This document shows, piece after piece, positions 25,501 through 64,000 of a stretch of DNA of 64,000 nt. The DNA comes from Stercorarius parasiticus. Taxonomy: Eukaryota; Chordata; Aves; Charadriiformes; Stercorariidae. How positions within the stretch are numbered: position 1 is the stretch's first letter; each line of letters starts with the position of its first letter. The DNA is taken from contig VWZL01000360.1 in assembly GCA_013396915.1 (NCBI GenBank), positions 698,805-762,804 on the forward strand, written 5' to 3'. The position numbers and the translations under genes are program-made. The notes beneath the pieces were generated by a model, which was not told the origin of the DNA, did not search any database, and was given only the letters and a program-made list of their open reading frames with translations.

Positions 25501-28500
25501 TCAGAAATTAAATTGTGAGGAAGAAGAAGCCTCTTGCATCTGCAAGCAGTAATCACGGCATGAACAAGAGACACTGACAGGGAACACTGCTCTAGGGCAG
25601 AACCTTTCTTTTGTTATCAGTAATATAAATTTGCATTAAAGCAAACATGCCCAGAGTGTCCTTTGTCACCCTAAAGTCTTAATATTTCCTGGTTACTTAC
25701 ACCAGTTAGGTCTTATTCTTTGGTTAGTTTTCAACATGGAAGTGAAAAGTTTCTTCTGTAGCCCATGGTCTACAATAATTTCCTTTGATTTTTTTCTTTC
25801 TTGACATCTCTTTTTGCCTTGTCAAACTAAAAGACATACTTTTGGGGCTTAACACTTGTAAAGCCTAAAATGTATTAAGCAGTCTAAGATCTGCTGACAA
25901 GTCCTCAGAAGTGTCTATTAGCAGTGCTACATCCCATCCAGCATTTTCCAAGTAGATTTCCCAACTGTTCCTTAGGTCAGGACTAGTCTTTATACACCAT
26001 ACAGCCCCTCATGTAATAGAGTCTCTGTCAATGACTCGAGCTTGTAGGTACCATTAGAGGGCTGCAAAAGAAAGTACATCTGAGTCTTGCTGTATATTCT
26101 GGCATGTGAAAATACTCTGTATTGCCCTCCCTTTCTCTCCTGTTTGCACTTGAACATGCATGCAGGGCAGGTACATTGGGAGCTGGCAAAGCCACCAGGA
26201 GGGTAGAAAGAGGGTAGAAGCTGCAGGGTAGGTTAATCAGGCTTAACTCTCCTCTTCTCTCTTTGCTGTGTAGAGCTGAACTCGCTGCAAGCACCTCGAT
26301 TTTGATGCCAGAAAGTGCTGGCAGAATAATCTGTGGTTTATATCTTCATTTTCTATGTGGTACACAAATGTCTTTCCATATACAGCTGGTGGCTGGAAAG
26401 GCGTACTATCATTCCTGTCTGTTGAAGGGTCTAATAAGTACTCCAGGAGTAGCAGGTAAAGCTAAAGATATTAAATAAAACCAAAGGGAATAATACTGTA
26501 TCTATTGCCTTAGTACAAATCAAGAATAACTGCATGCTGATTGAGTAGAAATAAAGTGTCTCCCTTTAAAATCTGATTCAGGGGAGCCTTGACATCATTA
26601 AACTAGATTTAAGTTAACATCTCCAGTCAGGAACAGTTAAGCTCTAAGGGACATCTGTTCCAAGTGGGAAAAGGGCAGTCGCAGAGGGAAGTTGGTGACT
26701 GCATTAGAGGGGACAGTAGCGCTCACAGGAAGGGAGATGCCTCCTCAGAAAAGGCAAATGAGTGGCCACTGCTAAAGACAGTCTTGTCTGCAGAGTAACT
26801 CTTCAATTAAATGCCACCACTGTAAAAAGAGCAATGACTTTGAGCCAGGTGTTGGCGTAAGGAGCTATTCCAAAAGGACTTTGGCAGCATATTTATTCCC
26901 CTTTGGCTGTTTCAGTCAATTGTCCTCTGCAAATATGGCCATCTGGGCCATCTGGGTTCCTAGTCTGGCTTGAAGAAGCAATGAGTCTTACAAAAAATCC
27001 ACCCAAGCTCCCAGAAGAGGGACAGCGACAAGACAGTCAGCTGGGGGCAATCATAAATGGATGTTGTCAGTTTTTCTCACTGAAATAAAATTAAAAAGAC
27101 AGTGATTCATTTTTGATGGAAGGAGGTGTTTTGCACACGCATAATCAAAATATTTAATTTGCAGCTTAATGGGGCCAGTCTGAAGTTTAGGTGGCTGATA
27201 GAGATGTATTGATTGTTAAGGAGAAGAATGAAGAGCATTTAAAAATGGGTTGACTTTTTTTTTTTAATAAAGTTTGCATTTGTTTTTTTGCCACAAGCAT
27301 AATTTCAGCTTCTTACAATTGCATGTGCTACTCTATTCAAATGAAAAAATGGGAAAGAACAAATGATACTTTTACATTTTTATTTGCATAACAAAATATG
27401 AACATTTCAGCCCCTTATTCCTCAAGTCACTTCAGCTAATGACACAGTTGTTATTTCTGAGTAGCAGAAGTGTTTGCTGGACAGTACGGTTGCTTGCCAG
27501 CTTGCTGTGCCACATCAGGCTTTGTCACCTTCGCTTAGCAAATAACAAAGCTAAAAGTTAGAACTGTCACGGAGTGCTGTCCCTAGACGGTGCACAGATA
27601 ACAACAAGACTGTTATTCAACATGCTGCACAATATTAAATTCTGTGTCTTTGGTTTAATCACAATGGCAGTAGACAGGACCTGAGGGATGTGGTGTCCGA
27701 CAGCATTGTGTCTGCCATACACATTCATCATGCTCACCCGGGCATCCACCAAACATTACTGGGTGTCTGAGTTTCATTTAAATAATCAGGTTTGCTAAAG
27801 AGTTTGTTAAAACTGTGACTAGGGTTTTTTGTTTTGGGTTGTTTTTTTTTAATCTCACAGGAGGTAGGATTTCCTCTCTCTTGGATTACCTGCCTTTTGC
27901 AAGCATCCTTCAGAAAGCTGGCATCATGTCCATACGAGGAAAACAGGATTATAAATTCTGGCAGGTTAAGTGTAAACAGATAATAAGTGAAACCAAAAAA
28001 GACTGTGAGGAACAGTTTGCAGAAGTTAAAAGAACAAGCAGTAAACCTTTTTTTCAACCATATCCAAAAGCCTGCTGGAGAATTTATAGGAACAGTAGGT
28101 CCCACTGAGAGGAATACAAGAATACCTCTCAGACAAGATCTTGCTTTATCGGAAAAACAGACTAAATTTTTGGCATTGGTGCACAGTGTTTCATAAATTC
28201 CTGATGTACAAATTACTGGCAGCTCTGAGATTCTTGTGGGCACGCACGGCCACACGCTGCCTTGCTTTTACACTTTCCTGCTGCTGGTAACTGTCAAAGC
28301 CAGGATACAAGTCTGAGCAAGGTGTTTGATACAGCCATTCCGTGTTTTTCTGTGTTGTTGTGTGTTGTTTTTTTTTTTAATTGTATTAATTTGGTGTGAC
28401 AGTTCAGTCCCAATCAAGGCACGACTTGCCGGCAACTTACACAAACATTTCTCTTCGGTCACTCTTGATGGCAGACTCGCTGAGCCTGAAACAGGGGACA

Positions 28501-30444
28501 CTGTTCTGTACCCAAGCTTGTCACACAAGTAGCCATTACGCAGCTGGAAGGCTCCAGCTCAGGAGAGCACATAAGATAACCACTCCTCCCGAGGACAACG
28601 CTCCAGGGCATTTTTCACTTAAAGCATTAATAGGCACTGAAGGGAAGAAAGTTTCTAGGAACTGGGGCCAAATAAACCAGACAGGTTTTGGAATAGAACA
28701 GCCAGGAGCAAGTAGATGAGGGATGGATGGGTGTTAAAATACCCTCAGGATTTTTGCCCCCTCAGGACACTGATCCAATATATGTGATTTCCAAGTAGTT
28801 ACAGCAGTATGTTGATAATCAAATTTGTGCAAAGCAGTATTACAAATGCTAATGAAATTTCCCAGACCCTAGCAGATTGGCAGAGGAATTTCTTTTGAAG
28901 CTTAGAATATGAAACCCTAGTCACGCTCACATATGGAAGAGACTGGGCTTGTCGTTTAATGTATCACTTTTATTTTATGAGGGAAATGAGCGGTATTCCT
29001 AGTACTGCCTCAAGGTTTGTTGTCTACACATAAACGTTCTTTTGTTTGGAATAATAAAGGAGTTCTAGTGAAGGTGCATGGGTGGGTCCCTAATTCCACA
29101 GATTTACAATCACTTTAAGGTAATGTAAATACAGGCTGCTGTTGAAAGGGATTATCTACCATTCTTAGCACCCTGGATGTGTATTGCCAGCCAGCATGGG
29201 AACCAGCCCAGGGAACTCTTCTGTTTATAAGCAAATGGGATCGTGGAAGAAGTGGAGATAGACTTGTCCTTTGTGGTGGCAGCTCTCACCTTGGCTTAAA
29301 ATTAGAAAGGAATAACAGATATTAAAAAGAGGCTAATATAAAATAAAATCCAGTTTAGAACAGTCAGTTTTTCTATGTAGAAATATTTGGTCTGAAACAA
29401 GTAGAATCTCACCAGAACATGCTACCAGCTATCTGTAGTGCAGGCGTTACCCTGGTGAAGCAGCTCCTTTGATAAAACACCCTCTGAACACAGCCGGAAG
29501 GTAGGTTGATGCACAAGCAAATAAGCGCAGAGGTTGTTAACCATAAAACTTAGGAAAGAGAGACATGGGGAATGAACAGTTATTTCAGTTATTCTGAAAC
29601 CTTGTTAATATTTTTATGAAGAGAGTAAAACCTTAGTGACCAGTGAGGTTGAAGCACCACTATCAATGGTCATACTGCATAATTATAGTAGGCATTGTGT
29701 ATTTAATATTTGAGCATTTTTGGCATCTCTGGGGATGTTGGGATGCTTTTCTGAATCTGAAAAGAGCCTTTGGGGTGCTTTTTGCATAATGCACTGAAAT
29801 GTTCCCGCCACAACAGCACCACCTCCTCTAGTGCTCTGTCTCCAGAAGTAGGGAAGACTTTTCAGCCATAAATCCCCAACATAACGCAATAATTCAAAGA
29901 CCACTGAGCAGTTTTCCCTGGTAAGAAATAAGTTAGTCAGGAATCCAAAGCACGGGCATACTGTGCTAAATTTTCACTGTGCTGAACTTACAGCTGCTTT
30001 AATGTCACTTCCTAGTGTAACAAGAGGAGAGCCAGATCTAATAATTTTTACTTTGTGCTCAAGACACGGAAACGAAGCACATGCTTTCTTGTTCGATACT
30101 TCCTTATAAGTAACTTTCATACACATTATTCCCTGCTTTCTTTATTTATAGCAAACTTTCACTGACTTTGTTCCTTTATTCTTTTGAAGAATGACCTCAG
30201 GCTTGTTCCTCTCTTAGAAGTCTAGAGCTCCATAGGACACCAAGAGACACAGTCCCACTGAAGAAGATGAGGACCAAGGACTTGGATTTTGCAAAATTAA
30301 ATGATGAATGTTCTTCAAAGAAGTATCACCTCTTATCTAGATATTATTTTCTCATCTAAATATTACTGTAACTGTTTGTAGAAGCACACCAAAAAATACT
30401 GACACCATTAGCAATGCTGGAAGCATGCTCCTAGGGGCCTGTTC
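19561..30444. other. Intergenic region between MTR and ACTN2, no gene recognised
   Basis: Intergenic on present evidence. I see weak open frames only: a minus-strand frame of 173 codons at 27,734-28,255, overlapped by plus-strand frames, and a minus-strand frame of 67 codons at 24,562-24,765. None shows a known domain. T-runs occur at 27,257-27,267 and 28,370-28,379. No tRNA or recognisable mobile element is seen. Confidence 0.55.
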
Positions 30445-30712
30445 CTATAGAATTGTAGAGTGGTTCAGGTTAGAAGAGACCTTAAAGGGCAGGGAGACCT
30501 CCCACTGGATCAGGTTGCTCAAAGCCCCATCCAGCCTGGCCTTGAACACTTCCAGGGACAGGGCATCCACAGCTTCTCTGGGCAACCTGTTCCAGTGCCT
30601 CACCACCCTCACAGTAAAGATTTCTTCCTAATATCTAATCTAAATCTCCCCTCTTTCAGTTTGAAACTGTTACCCCTCGTCCTATTGCTACGCTCCCTGA
30701 TAAAGAGCAATG
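30445..30712 (-). mobile_element. CR1 LINE 3' fragment, antisense
   Basis: The plus strand reads as the reverse complement of a CR1 3' end: GTAGAGTGGTTCAGGTTAGA, then ATCCAGCCTGGCCTTGAACA, GGGCAACCTGTTCCAGTGCC, CTCACAGTAAAGATTTCTTC and CTCCCCTCTTTCAGTTTGAA. CR1 is the dominant avian LINE and most copies are 5'-truncated like this one. It is truncated before any intact ORF. Confidence 0.92.
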
Positions 30713-32849
30713 ATCAAACAATTACTACCTGACAGAATTACTCTCAACCACAAGCCATTTAAATTAAAAAAGGAATCTGCTAACTGTCCAAATCCAGCTG
30801 CTAACCGCTGTTTTCCTCCTTCATTAAGACCACTTGTGTCTGAGATAACCTCTACAAACACCAGGAGCTACCTCCAAGAAGCGGGCAAACTGAACAGGTT
30901 GTTTTGATGAAAATACAAGCCACTAGGAGCGGCTTTGATCCAAGCCTTTTGTGGCCAGTAGGTAAGAGACGTAGTGCTGGAAACTCTATATATGAAGAAA
31001 GAAGGTACAAAGGTAGCACAGATCTGCCAACACTGTTTCCTACCAGCATCAGCACCTGTGACTGAAAACGATTACTACAAGAGCAAGATTATCTTGGCAG
31101 GAAGTTTTTCAAAGAATTGTTGTATCCGTGTAAAGTCACAGAAGACATCTGTATTACAGTCATGAAAGCAATTTAAAACCTTACCGAGTTTTTTGAATTC
31201 TAACTTATTCTATAACCTTCATTCACATGATCATCAAAATAATGCCGTACCTTCACCCGTTGAACCTTGATTTGGCCCCTGTGATTGGTACATTCATTAC
31301 CCTGGGCTCAGTTCCTGTGCTTTTGTATAAGTTTGCTGCTAGCATTACGTAGACAGAAAATGCCATGGAAGCCATTGATTCGGAGTGTAAACAGAGTGAT
31401 TCTACAGAAAAATACAAATGACACCTACTAAAAATGGAGCCTTAGAGGAATAGGAAATCTCTCTGTTAAACCCATTGCCCTGGAACTTGACCACAGAATA
31501 TTTTAAAAAACCTCGAATTTCACTCACTTCATGGTAAAATAATACAGTTTACCTATTTAATCTAGTTACCCTAAAAATAATTGATGCTGGGAGAAATAGT
31601 TTTATGATAAATATTTTTTTTTTTTACGTGAAAGACATTGAACTAATAAATATGGTATAACATCTTTAGGCAAGTACGGGTGGGTAATTAATGCCTGCAG
31701 CACTCTGCCACTGCTTCTGTTTACTTTACTTTAGAAATTAGAAACCTGTTATGGGAATGAAAACATTGCTTTGCAAAAGTCTTTTTTCTTGCTGCTCATA
31801 ACGTTATCTCACACATGCTTTGATCAACAGAACATGTAGCTAAAGGAGGAGTTTAGAAGTCTCTTCCATGCTATTAAAAATAGGAAGAATATCACAATAG
31901 GAAAATTAGCAGGTAGAGAACATGAATGACACCCAATAGAAGTGTGAAATATAAACTGTCTCTGTGCCAATTTTTATCATAATCCTGCCTGTAGCACTGA
32001 GATTTTGCTTTTGTGCCATGTTTGGAAGCTCAATGTTTTATTCTTCCAGTTGCATTAAACTGTGACGACGAGAGATATACAGGTTTATTTTTCAATAGGA
32101 TTCAGCCTGCCCAGCAGTCATTTAGCTGCAAATGCCGTTGCTTTAAGGCAGAGTTTCCCGACTTAGTTTGTGCGGGCACTGTCATCACAAAAAGAGATGG
32201 CACTGCACCATGTGAGTATCAGCAGTGGCAGTAGCAGCTTCTGGGTGTGCGCAAGGCTGCACTTGCGCTACAGGAGATGTGATTGTAGCCCTAGTGTTTC
32301 TCTAAATCCTCTGCTGGCCTTTGTACACAAGGTGGAGGAGGAAAAGGTGTTTGATCATTGCCTGTCTCCTCTGGGATTGTTTTGAAATTGCACCTTATCT
32401 GCATTTGAATTTGAATCATTCATAGATTTCAAAGCAAAGGCCAGTGAAAGCATCATTACATACTTAACATCTGCAAACGGGGAAAGAGAGAGAAAGAGAA
32501 AAGTTAAGGCCAACATCTTCAAAAGCATTACTGTCCAGGTCTCATTGAAATAAATCTAAGCTAGGAGTTTAACAAGCTATGGACATCTGTGCTCAGGTGG
32601 CTTAAATGGAAATTCTGTCCCACTCATTCTGAGCTCCATCTCACTTCATGAGGCCATACCTGTCCTTCCAGCACGTAGCAACTGTTGTTCACGCAAACAC
32701 TGTGTATAGAAATGCATGACATATACTTTTTGAATTTTTACTTCAGCAGACTGAAACCTCCTTTAATGTTCAGAAGTATTTCCAGTTCTTAGAGAGAACC
32801 ACTAAGTGATTGCCAATGACAGAGTCTCATAAGGTTTTGAAAAGCAGAC
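30713..32849. other. Intergenic region below the ACTN2 3' end
   Basis: No gene is recognised. Two MEF2-like A/T sites are present: CTAAAAATAA at 31,571-31,580 and TTAAAAATAG at 31,874-31,883. Distal ACTN2 3' UTR could reach into the upper part if a lower poly(A) site is used. Confidence 0.5.
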
Positions 32850-32855
32850 TTTATT
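32850..32855 (-). terminator. ACTN2: Candidate distal ACTN2 poly(A) signal
   Basis: AATAAA on the minus strand (plus TTTATT), about 1.17 kb below the ACTN2 stop. It is one of two candidate polyadenylation regions. Sequence alone cannot choose between them. Confidence 0.3.
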
Positions 32856-33535
32856 TAACAGGCACATGATTGCTTTAATAGCACTGGGCTGCACAGCTCA
32901 CTTCACCATTTGTAAATGGTTTTGTTTGATTACATTGCATTTCCTCAGTGTCGGTAGGATTCAAGTAAAAAAGTTACTGCTTTTACTTTTCTATCATTTC
33001 TCAAGATGGAAAAAAAAACAGTACAACAACTAGCGCACAGGAGCATAATACAGACAGAACTGCCTGCGATCCAGAAGGCAAGACAAACTCTAATTTGAGC
33101 ACTGAACAGTTAAAGCTGCAAGACAACCTTGCTCCTTTTGCTCAGATGGGATTTTGCATTGCGCAGGAGAGATGAATGTTGGCCACTAATACAACAAGCG
33201 ACTGGCTTGCTTATACTGAGAAACAAAGATTGCCCAACACAGACAAGAATGAGGGTTTCGAAACAAAACAGCTCACATGAAATTAGCTCGCTTACTATTT
33301 CTGATTATAAAAGTTGTACTCCCTCAGCTGTAAAAGTTAAAGGCTTAAAAGAAAAGTACTGCTTACAGAACTCTAAACCTGCAATTTAATCAGCTTTTCA
33401 GCTTTTCCCCCCTATATTACAATTCTTTGTGATAAAAGAAAACCATCTTTAGGAGACAAATACATAGCATTCTATATTACTTTTGCAATTAAGTGGCTTA
33501 TTTGGTTGATATATTTCTTCCCTGAAAAACTGCAT

Positions 33536-33549
33536 TTTAATATTTTATT
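33536..33549 (-). terminator. ACTN2: Candidate proximal ACTN2 poly(A) signals
   Basis: AATAAA (33,544-33,549) and ATTAAA (33,536-33,541) lie together on the minus strand, about 480 bp below the stop codon. The pair is a plausible cleavage signal cluster for the ACTN2 transcript. Confidence 0.35.
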
Positions 33550-34020
33550 AAATTCCACCAGTAGAAGCATACAAAATCAGAAATCACTAGAGGAAAACGA
33601 TATTGCTCTATGAAAGAAAAAAGCATGACTTCTAACATAGTTTTATGAACATTGTAAAAGAAGCACATATGGCATTAAAGCATTTTGAAAATGGAGAAAT
33701 ATTTTGTGAGTTTCAATGTTCTTAAGTTTTACATTCTCTTTTCTGAATGGATATTTCCAAAGTTAATATCTTGCAGGTTTTTTTAGTATATTTTCTAGCA
33801 TTGTATAGGACAGACAACCTAAAACCAACAACGCAGAAATCTAGCGTGCTGCACACTTTAATATACACTAGTTACTTTAGTTACTAGCACTTTACACTGA
33901 CGGTACCTACTGTATTTGTAAAACTCGTTTTTAAATCAGCTCATCAAAGCTTTTGAGAAGCAATCTGGGCAATAAGGTAGGTATTTTTAGTGTCTGCTGT
34001 GAATATGGCCAATTACAGAA
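33550..34020 (-). other. ACTN2: Probable ACTN2 3' UTR
   Basis: AT-rich sequence directly after the stop codon, with no long open frame, ending at the first AATAAA cluster. Its extent is inferred and it may continue to about 32.85 kb. Confidence 0.5.
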
Positions 34021-63688
<29,668 letters not shown>

Positions 63689-64000
63689 CTACAAGTTCAC
63701 ACAAAAAACATTGGTGAGAAAAGGAAAGGACAGCATGCAGGAGATAAGAAACCAAGAAACAAGATACCAAGACAGCTGTTAATGTAACCAAAATGAGCAG
63801 TCAATCAAACACAGCCAAGTCAGAAAAGCAAGATCTATTTTAGGATTTTTCTGCATGTGCTTTACGTGCCACAGCTCTGCCTCAGTTTGAAACCTGACCT
63901 GTTCTTATTTTGGAAACCGCTAAGAGGGAAATAGTAAGGTTGAAGCAGATCTGCTTATGTTCTATTCCTTTTTCTCAGCACTCCTATATAGGATGGTTAT
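63689..64000 (-). other. ACTN2 intron 5 (partial)
   Basis: Intron upstream of exon 6. Exon 5 is not present before the window ends. Confidence 0.7.

Overview
The window is nuclear DNA from a bird. The evidence is CR1 LINE 3' ends, an LTR of a type common in avian genomes, long AT-rich introns with GT-AG splice sites, and one CpG island. It holds parts of two protein-coding genes, both read on the minus strand in the order ACTN2 then MTR. As far as I recall this is the same order and relative orientation as on human chromosome 1. No bacterial features, tRNA, rRNA or CRISPR arrays are visible.

MTR (methionine synthase) occupies about 19.2 kb down to 322. The CpG-island promoter and a probable first exon lie near 19.1-19.5 kb, and exons 2 to 10 follow at 13.9, 11.3, 10.4, 8.6, 8.4, 7.0, 4.8, 0.8 and 0.35 kb. 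They encode most of the N-terminal homocysteine-binding barrel. The rest of that barrel and the folate, cobalamin and activation domains lie below base 1. Introns hold an avian ERVL-type LTR (9.5-10.07 kb) and one unexplained exon-shaped open segment (16.18-16.36 kb).

From about 19.6 to 33.5 kb no gene is recognised apart from the probable ACTN2 3' UTR at the upper end. This stretch contains a CR1 fragment (30.4-30.7 kb) and a few weak open frames.

ACTN2 (alpha-actinin-2, Z-disc actin cross-linker) runs from beyond 64 kb down to its stop codon at 34,021-34,023. Exons 6 to 21 are present and intact. They encode the end of the second calponin-homology domain, the four spectrin repeats and the EF-hand domain: 715 codons using one exon 8 and exon 19b. 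Exons 1 to 5 and the promoter are outside the window.

The most interesting feature is that ACTN2 carries two sets of duplicated alternative exons. The first is an 86-bp pair (8b and 8a) in the actin-binding domain. The second is a pair for EF-hand 1: the usual muscle exon 19b (66 bp) and, 1.2 kb upstream in the transcript, an intact non-muscle-type exon 19a (78 bp). Exon 19a would restore acidic calcium-loop residues that the muscle exon lacks. TGCATG (RBFOX-type) motifs sit 19 nt upstream of 19a, in a cluster in the long intron before it, and twice in the short intron after 19b. This suggests a tissue-specific splice switch that could add a calcium-responsive form of a protein usually regarded as calcium-insensitive.
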